Source: Mojavia pulchra JT2-VF2 (GTDB taxonomy: Bacteria > Cyanobacteriota > Cyanobacteriia > Cyanobacteriales > Nostocaceae). From it: 64,000 nt of DNA. Shown here one piece after another: positions 26,962 to 36,024 of this stretch. The first letter of the stretch is position 1; each line of letters begins with the position of its first letter. The stretch covers positions 69,995 to 133,994 of the forward strand of contig JAHHHN010000012.1 in the NCBI GenBank assembly GCA_019359325.1, written 5' to 3'. Both the position numbers and the translations under genes were made by a program. Below the pieces are notes generated by a model. It saw nothing but the letters and a program-made list of their open reading frames with translations, searched no databases and was not told where the DNA came from.

Positions 26962-27333
26962 TTAGTTCAAGGCTGCCGCTACTTGAACAGCTAGTTTTTG
27001 AGGGTTGAATGGTTTCTTGATTATGCCTCTAACGCCCAGTTGAGTAAATAAACGCTGGTCAGATGTACGCCCCCTGGCTGTTAATAAAATCACAGGTATA
27101 TGTTTAGTTAGTTGATTAGCCTGTAGTTTCTGAAAAGTTGTCAAACCATCCATATCAGGCATCATTACATCCAAAAGGATGGCATTGGGTTGAGATGACT
27201 GAGCTAAGAGTAATCCTTGATTACCTGAAGTAGCAGTCAACACCTTCCAACCCCCCATTATTTCTAAACAAGTCTGAATCAATTGACGGATATCATCTTC
27301 ATCATCAATAACTAAAATTTGTTTAGTATTCAT
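26962..27333 (-). CDS. Stand-alone response regulator (CheY-like)
   Basis: Receiver-only protein of 123 residues. Acidic pocket VIDDEDD, acceptor Asp55 in ILLDVMMPDMDG, Thr in LLTARG and Lys in IIKKPFNP. It is transcribed away from the hybrid kinase gene 182 bases further on, so they probably share a divergent promoter region and may act in the same pathway. The 3' end runs into a MITE, which may provide its transcription end. Confidence 0.9.
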   Translation of the reverse strand: MNTKQILVIDDEDDIRQLIQTCLEIMGGWKVLTATSGNQGLLLAQSSQPNAILLDVMMPDMDGLTTFQKLQANQLTKHIPVILLTARGRTSDQRLFTQLGVRGIIKKPFNPQKLAVQVAAALN

Positions 27334-27515
27334 CGTTATTATCTTCCTTGCTGTTTGAAATTATGATTGCTGACTACTTCAATTCCTTTAGTGTAGTGAG
27401 GGGCACTATTTAGAATTACCATACTCTTAAGATTAATTTTCTAAGGTAAAACTTGAAAGTGGAAAACTCGTGTAGAAGTTTAATAAACCTATGGCATAAC
27501 CAGAAGTAATAGAAA

Positions 27516-29645
27516 ATGCGGAGATTGACGCGATGGGCTTCGCCCCGCCTTTCCTACGGAACACTCCATGAACGGCGATTCACCTACGGAGACGCTACGC
27601 GATCGCAACTACAAGGCTATAGTATTGCATCCTTAAGCGTTTTACTGGCTTTACTGCTTACACTGCTTTTATGGCAGCTACACAGGCTGAATTCTATTTA
27701 CCCATTGTTTTTAGCTGCTGTCATGGTTAGTTCCTGGTATGGTGGTTTCAACCCAGGAATATTGGCAACTTTTTTGTCTGCTATAGTCTGCGCCTACTTC
27801 CTCTTGCCCCCCTTTTATTCTTTGACTGTAAGTGGGTTCAGTGTAGTGGGGTTGGTTCAGTTTGTGTTAGTGGGATTGTTGATTAGCTCACTCAACTCTG
27901 CACTACGCCAAGCGCGATCGCAAGCTCAAATGAACGCGCGAGCAGCCCAGCAAAATTATGAGCGTCTACGTCAAAGTCAATATAGCCTGCGTCAAAGTGA
28001 AGAACGTTATCGGTTACTAGTAGAAGGAGTAACTAATTACGCAATTTTCATGCTAGACCCAAATGGTAACTTTACCAGTTGGAACATTGGAGCAGAACGT
28101 ATTTTAGGCTATCAGGAAGCAGAAATTATTGGTCAACCTTTTGAGCGAATTTTTTCGTCCGAAGCAATTGAGCAGGGACAACCACAACAAGTATTAAGAA
28201 AAGCCGTAACCGAAGGTTTTTCTAAGGAAAATCGTTGGCATGTCCGCAAAGATGGTAAATTTTTCTGGGCACATTGTGTAGTCACACCTTTACGAGATGA
28301 AGTTGGAAATCTGCGTGGCTTCTCTAAAATTATGCAAGATATTACTGAACGCAAACGCTCTGAAGAAGAGAAAGAGCAATTGCTGCTGCGAGAACAAGCC
28401 GCACGCGCCGAAGCAGAAGCCGCAAACCGTTCCAAGGACGACTTTTTAGCTATAGTTTCTCATGAACTACGTACCCCCATGACTGCAATTATCGGTTGGG
28501 CTGGGATGTTGCAAACCGGTGCGCTAGATGAAGCTAGGGCAACTCTTGCACTTGAGACAATTGAACGCAACGCCAACTTGCAGATGCAACTGATTGAAGA
28601 CTTACTTGATATTTCACGTATTGTAAGGGGAGAACTTTCACTTTCCATTGACTTGGTTGATTTAGCAGAAGTAATTACAGCCGCAATTGAGGTTGTACAA
28701 TCACTGGCAGATGCAAAGGATATTCAACTTGAATCTATACTTGATACTTCCATAGAAAAAATTTGGGGTGACTCAGACCGCTTGCAACAGGTTGTGTTAA
28801 ATCTACTCACCAATGCGATTAAATTTACACCCAACGGCGGACGAGTTGAGGTGCGGTTGTCAAAGGAAGTGGGTACAGACGCGATTAATCGCGTCTGTAC
28901 TAGGGAAGAGTTTTCCCAATGTTCAATTCCTAACTATGTTCAAATTCAAGTGACTGATACAGGTCAGGGTATTAGTGCTGATTTTCTACCTCACGTATTT
29001 GAGCGCTTTCGTCAAGCAGATAGTACCCATACTCGGTCAAATAAAGGACTAGGTTTAGGATTGGCGATCGCACGTCATCTGGTAGAACTGCATGGTGGTA
29101 TAATCGAAGCCCAAAGCCAGGGAATAGGACAAGGAGCGATATTTACAGTCAAATTGCCCATTTTAGAGGAAAGCAGAGGAGCAGAGGAGCAGAGGAGCAG
29201 ACGGACACGAGAGAATAACTTACACTTCTCTCCCCAGTCCCCAGTCCCCAATCTCCTTACTGGGTTGCGGGTACTAGTTGTAGATGACGAAGCCGATGTA
29301 CGACAGTGGATTACCGCAGTACTCAAAGAGTGTGGAGCGAAAGTTACTGCTTTTAGCTCTACAGGCCAGGCACTTGAGGCACTAGAAGAATTACATCCAG
29401 ATGTCTTGATCAGCGACATTGGGATGCCAAACGAGGATGGCTACGCGCTGATGCGTAAAATTAGAGAACTTGAACCGGAGCTAGGCGGACGCATTCCTGC
29501 TGTGGCGCTGACGGGGTATGCCAGGGTAGAAGATTACAAAGAAGCATTAGCAGCAGGCTTTCAGCTACACGTAGCTAAACCAGTTAGAGCAGCTGAGTTA
29601 ATTGCGGTTGTTGCCAGCCTGGGTAAAATGTCTGGTAAACTATGA
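27516..29645 (+). CDS. Membrane hybrid histidine kinase (DUF4118-PAS-HisKA-HATPase-REC)
   Basis: 709 residues. The N-terminal part has four hydrophobic segments of the DUF4118/KdpD-like type (LYPLFLAAVMVSSWYGGFNP-like core). A PAS domain (~165-290) follows, with PAC tail DITERKRSEEE, then HisKA with His316 in IVSHELRTPM, HATPase (NLLTNAIKFT, DTGQGIS, GLGLGLAIARHL) and a C-terminal receiver with Asp634 in LISDIGMPNEDGY. It phosphorylates itself and then its own receiver. Repetitive DNA has entered the coding sequence at three places: the first ~30 codons resemble extragenic repeats, a 28-bp palindrome sits in the HATPase region, and a Ser/Arg/Glu-Gln-rich repeat linker lies before the receiver. 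Confidence 0.92.
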   Translation: MRRLTRWASPRLSYGTLHERRFTYGDATRSQLQGYSIASLSVLLALLLTLLLWQLHRLNSIYPLFLAAVMVSSWYGGFNPGILATFLSAIVCAYFLLPPFYSLTVSGFSVVGLVQFVLVGLLISSLNSALRQARSQAQMNARAAQQNYERLRQSQYSLRQSEERYRLLVEGVTNYAIFMLDPNGNFTSWNIGAERILGYQEAEIIGQPFERIFSSEAIEQGQPQQVLRKAVTEGFSKENRWHVRKDGKFFWAHCVVTPLRDEVGNLRGFSKIMQDITERKRSEEEKEQLLLREQAARAEAEAANRSKDDFLAIVSHELRTPMTAIIGWAGMLQTGALDEARATLALETIERNANLQMQLIEDLLDISRIVRGELSLSIDLVDLAEVITAAIEVVQSLADAKDIQLESILDTSIEKIWGDSDRLQQVVLNLLTNAIKFTPNGGRVEVRLSKEVGTDAINRVCTREEFSQCSIPNYVQIQVTDTGQGISADFLPHVFERFRQADSTHTRSNKGLGLGLAIARHLVELHGGIIEAQSQGIGQGAIFTVKLPILEESRGAEEQRSRRTRENNLHFSPQSPVPNLLTGLRVLVVDDEADVRQWITAVLKECGAKVTAFSSTGQALEALEELHPDVLISDIGMPNEDGYALMRKIRELEPELGGRIPAVALTGYARVEDYKEALAAGFQLHVAKPVRAAELIAVVASLGKMSGKL
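28873..28900. repeat. Perfect 28-bp palindrome inside kinase gene
   Basis: GTACAGACGCGATT is followed directly by its reverse complement AATCGCGTCTGTAC. It encodes the stretch TDAINRVC in the ATPase domain. A related imperfect palindrome (GTAAAGAC...GTCTTTAC) lies at 40560-40587. Confidence 0.9.
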
Positions 29646-29840
29646 GCAATTTTGACAATATTAGTCAATAATCCACAAGTTTTCCACTTTCTCAAGATAT
29701 CTTCAAAAGTGTAATTCAGGCGATAAATGGTGTTATCCATGCGGTTAATGAAGTTATACTACCGCCTGACATCAGCTTGAACCAGTTAGGAAAGTAACAA
29801 CAATATAGTTGCATAGCATATTAGATTGCTTTCCAACGCC

Positions 29841-30149
29841 TTATTTGTTCATGTAAAAATATTTGGAAAATTGAACAATGAATAGTAATTGGTCACAGCG
29901 ATTTTCTGCGTTGCTTGTTTTCTCGACACTCTCAATGTTTGGAAGTGGATTATCTGCTAATGAAACAGCCAAGAGCGGCCAGAATTTTCTAGGAACAAGG
30001 GCAGTAAATGCTAGGGGAATAAAAAATGGTTTAAAGTCGATATCAACAGGAATCTCAGGTATCATCTCGAATAGTGTCAAAGTAATGAAGAATATGACCG
30101 AACACAGGACTGCAATTACTATTAATTTGGATGTATTCGCACTTTCCAT
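29841..30149 (-). CDS. Small membrane protein, possibly truncated
   Basis: 102 residues with a first membrane segment LIVIAVLCSVIFFITLTLF and a second hydrophobic stretch FFIPLAFTALVPRKFWPLLAVSLA. A hydrophilic, compositionally odd tail follows. The first part resembles the start of a multi-pass carrier or ECF-type substrate component, and the tail after ADNPLP may be a frameshift product. A GAGGG motif lies about 10 bases before the ATG. A plus-strand frame over the same region has less plausible composition. I cannot name a family. Confidence 0.35.
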   Translation of the reverse strand: MESANTSKLIVIAVLCSVIFFITLTLFEMIPEIPVDIDFKPFFIPLAFTALVPRKFWPLLAVSLADNPLPNIESVEKTSNAENRCDQLLFIVQFSKYFYMNK

Positions 30150-30604
30150 ACTCCAATACCCTCATGAGCTTAATTTTTGTTTATTTCTCTGATTTTTGGA
30201 AAAAAATGCTGCTTCAAAAAATATGACCACTCGTCAGCAAGATCTGCAAAATAGCATTAGGAAATTGCTTAAAGCTTTCTAAGTCTCAGCCCAATAAAGT
30301 ATATTTAATTATTGCTCCAGTCACCTTTACTTAGTCTTAGCTGTGTAACAAGCGTTGATTTTCCAAGAATGCTCTGAATACTTTTTTATGGGAAAACAAT
30401 AAGATTTTCTTTTATTTCAACTTTTATTTCTTACGTCTGTAGAAGTATATATTGATATAAATATATTAATTAGTTAACATTTAATATAAATTTAATCAAA
30501 AGTTAACTTTACAATTAAAATTTGACAAGAAATTAGAGTTATCAAAGCTTTTGAAGGTTGCTCTTCGCAATTAGTTGCAGAGTAACTATAGAGTAACTAT
30601 ATTT
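30150..30604. other. AT-rich gap without genes
   Basis: No coding signal. It ends in the 8-bp direct repeat that flanks the MITE beginning at 30605. Confidence 0.5.
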
Positions 30605-30717
30605 GGCGTTGCATAAATGCGGGATGAATTACGATGTTTAACCAAAGTGAAAGATTGATTTTTCGCGCCTTTGCGCCTTTGCACGAAATAAAATTCATCC
30701 TATTAATCAGCAACGCC
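30605..30717. mobile_element. MITE family 2, copy A, with 8-bp target duplication
   Basis: 113 bp starting GGCGTTGCATAAATGCGGGA and ending ATTAATCAGCAACGCC; terminal inverted repeats of about 27 bp are imperfect. Exact 8-bp direct repeats CTATATTT flank it (30597-30604 and 30718-30725), which is strong evidence of insertion by a transposase acting in trans. Related copies are at 45429 and 49884, and a solo end at 33647. Confidence 0.88.
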
Positions 30718-30952
30718 CTATATTTAATATAGAAACATAAAAAAGATTTGTGTTTCATTACGTGTCGGCAAGCTAACACGATACCCAGCTTTCCTAACTA
30801 AAGCTCTTTCCTGGCTGATAAGGGGTTTTCTACTGACCTACCAGCCTAAGCCTTGCCTTTGATAGATGACGTATAAAGCTAAAACGGGCATAACCTAAGT
30901 TATAGAGATTTGATTATAGCGCTCAAGGTTGCTTCTACAAGCAAACATTTCC

Positions 30953-32812
30953 ATGAGAATTCTTTTGGTTGAAGACGATGATCTGCTTGCTCAAGCCGTA
31001 GCAACGACTCTTGCTAAACAAAATTATGTGGTTGATGTTGCTGCTGATGGTGAAGCCGGTTGGGAGTTGGTAAGTGTTTGTAACTACGACCTAATTTTGC
31101 TAGATGTCGTTCTGCCAAAGCTGGATGGTATCAGTCTTTGTCGGCAATTACGGCAAGCAGGCTATAAAATGCTGATTCTGCTTTTAACGGCAAAAGATAC
31201 TAAAACTGATAAAATTCTCGGTTTAGATGCCGGTGCAGATGATTATGTAGTCAAACCATTTGACTTTCAAGAGTTATCAGCTCGTATTCGTGCTTTATTA
31301 CGCAGGGGAAATACTTCTTTACCTCCTGTTTTAGAATGGGGAAGTTTGCGTCTTGATCCTAATATTTGTGAAGTGGCTTATGCAGACATTACATTACATT
31401 TAACGGCAAAAGAATTTAGTATTTTAGAGCTTTTTTTACGCAACAACCAACGCACCTTTAGCCGGAGTGCGATTGTAGATCAACTTTGGGGTGCTGAAAA
31501 AGACCCACCAGAAGAAAATACGATTAAATCTCATATCAAAAGTTTACGCCAGAAATTAAAAGCAGCAGGTGCTAACTACGATTTTATAGAAACTGTTTAC
31601 GGGATGGGTTATCGTTTAAAAGCTCTATCTCATGAGCAAAATTGTCCGATAACTGAGCCAGAAACAAATTCAAACCAGCAGCAAATTCTACTAGCAGCCA
31701 TTGCTAAAGAACGGGAAAATTTCAAAGCTAAGGTTGGTTCGCGCATTGCAGTCTTGAAGCAAGCAGTTGATGCTTTAACAAAAGGAACACTTGACGCTCA
31801 ACTACGGCAAAAAGCAGAGCAGGAAGCTCACAAGCTAGTTGGTTCTTTGGGTAGTTTTGGTTTTCCAGAGGGTTCGCTACTGGCTAATGAGATAGAAGAT
31901 TTATTTCAAAGCAAAACATCCATCAGTCAAACTCAATGTTTTTATTTAGATAAGCTCTTGATGGAGTTACAACGAGAGCTAGAAAAAACTTCAGTTGAAC
32001 AAACTCAAACTCTACTATTGGTAGTTAGCAATGATCAGCAAGTAACTGAGCAATTACTAAAGGAGGCTGTAAACCAAGAAATACAAGTTAAAATTACTAC
32101 TAATCTCGCGGCCACCAGAAAGATGATCGCATCTTTAAATCCTGATGTGGTGCTACTTGATATTGATATTGAGAAAGACAGCTTGAAGTTACTAATAGAA
32201 TTATCCCAGCGATCGCCTACGGTGAGCGAAACGCCAACGCCGTCAATACCAGTGTTAGTTTTGACAGAACGAAATAATTTTAGCGATCGCGTTGAGGTTG
32301 CACGAATTGGCGGACGTGCTTTTTTGCAAAAATCCATGCCTCCTAGCCAAATTTTCGAGTCAGTCACCCAAGTATTACAACAAACTCGTATTACTAAAGC
32401 GAGAATCATGGTTGTAGACGATGACCCGCAGATATTAACTGTTATACAACAATCTCTAGAAGCTTTAGGACTTACTTCAAAAACTCTTGAAGACCCACGG
32501 TACTTCTGGGATATTTTGACAGAATTTTCTCCAGATTTGCTAATTTTAGATGTAGAAATGCCTTATATTAATGGCATTGAACTTTGTCAGATAGTACGTA
32601 ACGATCCGTATTGGAAATTTTTACTAGTACTGTTTATTGTTGATGATTTACAAGCAGATATTGTTGAGAAAATATTTGCGCTCGGTGCCGATGATTGTGT
32701 GAGCAAACCTATAGTGAGTTCAAAACTAATCACCCAGATTTTGAACCGTCTGGAGCGAACTCAATTAATTAGCAAGATGTCTAAAGCTAGGTGTTCTGCT
32801 TATATATGCTAA
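30953..32812 (+). CDS. Complex response regulator: OmpR-type with Hpt and two extra receivers
   Basis: 619 residues with four functional blocks. Receiver 1 (residues 1-112, acceptor Asp51 in LLDVVLPK, Lys in VVKPFDF) is joined to an OmpR/PhoB winged-helix DNA-binding domain (~125-225, with LRQKLKAAG and VYGMGYRLK). An Hpt domain follows, with His293 in EAHKLVGSLGSFGF. Two more receivers complete the protein: Asp403 in LLDIDI (the Lys is in FLQKSMP) and Asp533 in ILDVEMPYINGIE. A protein that can pass phosphate among receivers and also bind DNA is probably an integrating regulator. A small repeat-derived insertion (SPTVSETPTPS) lies within the second receiver. The start at MRILLVEDD is preferred over the ATG eight codons upstream. 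Confidence 0.92.
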   Translation: MRILLVEDDDLLAQAVATTLAKQNYVVDVAADGEAGWELVSVCNYDLILLDVVLPKLDGISLCRQLRQAGYKMLILLLTAKDTKTDKILGLDAGADDYVVKPFDFQELSARIRALLRRGNTSLPPVLEWGSLRLDPNICEVAYADITLHLTAKEFSILELFLRNNQRTFSRSAIVDQLWGAEKDPPEENTIKSHIKSLRQKLKAAGANYDFIETVYGMGYRLKALSHEQNCPITEPETNSNQQQILLAAIAKERENFKAKVGSRIAVLKQAVDALTKGTLDAQLRQKAEQEAHKLVGSLGSFGFPEGSLLANEIEDLFQSKTSISQTQCFYLDKLLMELQRELEKTSVEQTQTLLLVVSNDQQVTEQLLKEAVNQEIQVKITTNLAATRKMIASLNPDVVLLDIDIEKDSLKLLIELSQRSPTVSETPTPSIPVLVLTERNNFSDRVEVARIGGRAFLQKSMPPSQIFESVTQVLQQTRITKARIMVVDDDPQILTVIQQSLEALGLTSKTLEDPRYFWDILTEFSPDLLILDVEMPYINGIELCQIVRNDPYWKFLLVLFIVDDLQADIVEKIFALGADDCVSKPIVSSKLITQILNRLERTQLISKMSKARCSAYIC

Positions 32813-32888
32813 ACAAATTTTTGTATCTAATGTCTCTACTCTGGATTATCAACTCAAAGAATTGTTGAGTTACTAAAGGAATAAAACT

Positions 32889-33568
32889 ATGAGCCAGTTA
32901 ACTCCAAGTGAGATAAATATAGCCCTAATGACACTTGGTGGGCTAGTGCTAGGGCTTGGGCTGTTGTCTGGCTGGCTCAAAGAGAGGTTGTTTCTCTGAG
33001 ATCCTCTCATAGCTTTGGTAGTTGGAGTGTTATTGAGTCCATCTGTGTTTGGCTTAATCGACCTTGCTCACTGGGGTAAACCAGAGATGATTTTAGAACA
33101 AGGAGCAAGATTAGCGATCTGGCAGTTTTTGCGGCAGGAATCGCGTTTGATATGGTTGTGGGCGGTCGTGACAGAGCTGAAGAAGAAAACGTACAGGAAG
33201 CAGTAGACCGCTTTTTTACTTTGTATATTTTCGTGCTATTGGGTTTATATCTACCCTAGCAGCAATGGTTCGAGTTAGGTTGGAAGGGTGTGCTATTGGC
33301 GGTAGCGATTCTGTTGCTGCGCCGACTACCAGCAGTACTGTTACTGCGTCCTTTTCTTGGGCGGTTGCGAGGGATACAGGATGCCCTGTTTTTAGGGTGG
33401 TTTGGCCCTATTGGTGTAGCGGCGCTCTTCTATGCTTTCCTTTCACTGCGTCAGGCAGGTGTGGAAGAACCCTGGATTATAGGTAGTCTAGTCATTTGTG
33501 CTTCAATCCTCGTCCACGGTTGCACGGCTGTACCCTTGGCTAAACTCTACGGAAAGCAGCAAAGGTAA
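32889..33568 (+). pseudogene. CPA1-type Na+/H+ antiporter, heavily disrupted
   Basis: Opens MSQLTPSEINIALMTLGGLV like NhaP-type antiporters. A TGA at 32997-32999 interrupts the frame, which continues DPLIALVVGVLLSPSVFGLI, the second membrane segment of a CPA1 protein. Near 33120 a frame change and internal deletion lead to AAGIAFDMVVGGRDR. A TAG ends that frame near 33258, and a third frame carries the C-terminal helices (WFGPIGVAALFYAFLSL) to 33568. Nonsense codons, frameshifts and missing helices together rule out a functional transporter. Confidence 0.85.
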
Positions 33569-33699
33569 TCCTTGATAAAGATTATTAATACTAAGTTGCG
33601 TTCAACAAGAATATTGAGGAATGGAAAAGGTAGTGAAATAAATATTGGCGTTGCTGAATCAGAATATGAAATACGAATCTATCCCACTAATAAAATTCT

Positions 33700-33874
33700 G
33701 TTAAGTGAATACGTTTTAGAAACTCTTGATTTGTCTATTAGAGAGTGGCGTTGCCCATCCTGTGAATCTGTGAACGGACGCGATGAAAACGCCGCTCGGA
33801 ATATTTGTGCAGTCGGGGCATCGACTGTTAGGTTAGGTGATGTAAGACGGGCTAGTCCTGCTATCGCTGTCTGA
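33700..33874 (+). pseudogene. TnpB (IS200/IS605 OrfB) C-terminal remnant
   Basis: The last ~55 codons contain LETLDLSIREWRCPSCESVN, then GRDENAARNI, the C-terminal zinc-ribbon and RuvC-III region of TnpB. The normal second CxxC half and HDRD are altered (ESVNGRDEN). The rest of the gene, including RuvC-I and II, is missing. The remnant is immediately followed by the typical right-end hairpin of this element type. Confidence 0.8.
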
Positions 33875-33883
33875 TCCCAGAAT

Positions 33884-33904
33884 CCCCGCAATTCAATTGC
33901 GGGG
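33884..33904. other. IS200/IS605-type right-end hairpin
   Basis: 10-bp arms CCCCGCAATT / AATTGCGGGG around a single base, followed by AGTATGTCAA. This is the usual right end of cyanobacterial IS200/IS605-like elements, and its transcript form is the 3' part of the TnpB guide (omega) RNA. It begins 10 bases after the TnpB stop. Confidence 0.7.
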
Positions 33905-33922
33905 AGTATGTCAAGGTAACCG

Positions 33923-34321
33923 TTATTGCTTATCTATTCCACCCTCCGAAGCGATCGCTGTTGCTTGTGCTGCAATAATTCGCCATTTGCCATGCTCTTT
34001 CAGGTATGTGCGTGTATAACGGTAGACACCGTAGAAGGGTGAACCCTTGAACATTCCCCCCACTCTCGCCTTCAAGTTAGTAATTGCTGTTGAGCCAAAC
34101 ACTCGAATGATTAAATCAGCTGTTTCATAAGTTGTGACCACCAAGCCACCTGATTGGTGAAGGGTCAAGTCTTGTGCTTTGTCGATTACATCACCTTGAG
34201 GATCGGTGAAAATTACCTCGTCCGATAAGAACTTATCCAAAGCTGCGACATCATTATGCAGCATTGCCTGAGCTAGTTCTACTTCCAAGTTTTCAATTTC
34301 TTGTTCTGGAGACTCACCCAT
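33923..34321 (-). CDS. DUF4440/NTF2-like (SnoaL-type) protein
   Basis: 132 residues with the cone-shaped NTF2-like fold. It opens with a helix (ENLEVELAQAMLHNDVAALD), then KFLSDEVIFTDPQGDVIDKA and a set of strands ending GVYRYTRTYLKEHGKWRIIA. Related proteins (DUF4440) are stress-associated or have small-molecule binding pockets; no catalytic function can be claimed. The start ATG lies just downstream of a GGAG-like ribosome site on the minus strand. It is bounded by a TnpB remnant on one side and a MITE on the other, yet the reading frame is intact. Confidence 0.8.
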   Translation of the reverse strand: MGESPEQEIENLEVELAQAMLHNDVAALDKFLSDEVIFTDPQGDVIDKAQDLTLHQSGGLVVTTYETADLIIRVFGSTAITNLKARVGGMFKGSPFYGVYRYTRTYLKEHGKWRIIAAQATAIASEGGIDKQ

Positions 34322-34339
34322 TGCTTTCTCCTGAGTTTT

Positions 34340-34600
34340 GATATCAAGTTCAGATAATTAGTTATAATTCCCGCATCTGTGCAAAAACGTAAAAAGCCTT
34401 TCTCCCCCTGCACCCTGCCACGCCAGTCGCTACAAGTCGCTTAACCCTTTCGGCAGTCGCTCATGGGGAGCCACTGCGTTGCGCGGGTTTCCCGCGTTGT
34501 AGCAAGTGGCGTGGAAACCCCCTGCGTACCCGTCGCTGCCTCACCAACGCGCTGGCTCCCCCTGCGGTCTTAATGATAAGTCTTTAACCGAACATGATAT
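34340..34600. mobile_element. MITE family 1, copy B, enlarged by a nested repeat
   Basis: Starts GATATCAAGTTCAGATAATTA and ends CTTTAACCGAACATGATAT. The middle contains about 150 bp of a second repeat with GCCACGCCAGTCGCTAC and GTAGCAAGTGGCGTGG arms. This nested insertion explains the larger size compared with the ~110-bp copies A and C. No open frame of interest. Confidence 0.78.
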
Positions 34601-34653
34601 GATTGCCTCAACTGATCGCTGTCGTCCCAAAGATAACGCTACGCAATTCAATT

Positions 34654-35511
34654 TCAAAGATTTTTAACTGCAAAAGTATTACATTGCGCTGGATCGCCTG
34701 TTTCAATGCCCCGCTTAAACCAGCGGACTCTTTGGGCTGAACTACCGTGCGTAAAAGACTCAGGGGTAACATACCCTCTTGCTTGACTTTGCAAACGATC
34801 GTCACCAATACTGCTGGCAGCATTTAGTGCTTCTTCAACATCACCTGTTTCTAATACTTGCCGTGAGCGCTCGGCATGGTGCGCCCAAATGCCAGCAAAA
34901 CAGTCTGCCTGTAACTCTTGCCGGACTGAGAGTTGATTTGCTTCTACTTTATCAGCTTGACGCTGCAATGCTTGAACTCGATTAGAAATGCCCATAAGAT
35001 TCTGGACATGATGCCCAACTTCATGAGCAATTACATACGCTTGGGCAAAGTCTCCTGGTGCTTGATGCCGAGTCTTCAAATCCTCATAAAAACTTAAGTC
35101 AATATAGAGCTTTTGATCGCTAGGGCAGTAAAATGGGCCAACAGCTGATCGCGCAAAACCGCAAGCAGATTCCACTGCATCCGAATAAAGAACTAAGGTG
35201 GGTTCCGCATAAGTCTGTCCTCTTTGCTGAAACAGACTGCGCCATGTATCTTCTGTGTCTGCTAGGACAACTGAAACAAAATCAGCCATGCGGTCATCAC
35301 CCGCAGAACGTTGTGTTTGAGGAGATTGTGAGTAGGGGCGATCGCTCGGTGCTTGTCCTTGTTCCCAGATTACACTTGGATCACCCCCTAATAAGGCAAC
35401 AACCAGCGATAGAATAACTGCGCCAATACCACCTCCTACAACAGGAGCCGAAAGCCGAGTTCCACGCCTGTCTTCAACATTAGTGCTTCTACGGCCAAAT
35501 TCCCAGCGCAT
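34654..35511 (-). CDS. ypfJ: Neutral zinc metallopeptidase (YpfJ family)
   Basis: 285-residue membrane-anchored metallopeptidase. The N-terminus MRWEFGRRSTNVEDRRG is followed by one membrane segment (VVGGGIGAVILSLVVALLGG), and the rest is periplasmic or lumenal. The zinc motif HEVGHH occurs in AYVIAHEVGHHVQNL, with the third ligand region QELQADCFAGIWAHH. Cys residues in ACGFA, FYCP and ADCF suggest a disulfide. The family is conserved in bacteria, and the substrate is unknown. The gene is complete at both ends. The adjacent MITE lies downstream of the stop codon, so expression is probably not affected. Confidence 0.93.
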   Translation of the reverse strand: MRWEFGRRSTNVEDRRGTRLSAPVVGGGIGAVILSLVVALLGGDPSVIWEQGQAPSDRPYSQSPQTQRSAGDDRMADFVSVVLADTEDTWRSLFQQRGQTYAEPTLVLYSDAVESACGFARSAVGPFYCPSDQKLYIDLSFYEDLKTRHQAPGDFAQAYVIAHEVGHHVQNLMGISNRVQALQRQADKVEANQLSVRQELQADCFAGIWAHHAERSRQVLETGDVEEALNAASSIGDDRLQSQARGYVTPESFTHGSSAQRVRWFKRGIETGDPAQCNTFAVKNL

Positions 35512-36024
35512 AATCTAGAGTCTCCAAGCTAATTAACCTGACATAAGTGAATCAGTGGCGAATCAAGAGACATCACACGGAAGTTAGACGTTCTATTAAT
35601 TCATCAAAAATATTAGTAGTTTCATCAATTAAAATCTTCTGCCCAAAGGACAACAATTATTTAATAGTCATTCCAACTTAAGGAAGGCTATTTTATAGTA
35701 AGGTTTATCTGTTAAGGCGATAGGTGCAAAATGTCTATTCAGAGCAGAGATGTAGCCTGACAGCGCTATCTATTCCTCTATATGTCTGTTGTAAACTTTT
35801 GAACAAAAATGTGGGGCGCACTATTTACCCATTAATCAGGGATTTAGGTAGGTTCACAAAACCAGTATAAAATTAATTTCCACACTCGCAACACTATTTT
35901 TGCTATAAATGTATTTATAACTACCAATATTATTGTAGCTACTGATATCAGGCTACTATTTTTGAGTTTTTTATTTAGCTCGTTGTCATTTTTACACTTA
36001 CATTGAATCTTGAGAAATTTAATT
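35512..36024. other. Intergenic gap without genes
   Basis: Low-GC DNA between divergent genes. I saw no ORF with coding properties, no tandem repeat and no clear hairpin. Confidence 0.5.

Noticed and set aside
29878-30192. 104-codon plus-strand ORF opposite the small membrane protein
   Set aside because: Composition is less protein-like than the minus-strand frame, which has two clean hydrophobic segments; the two cannot both be genes.
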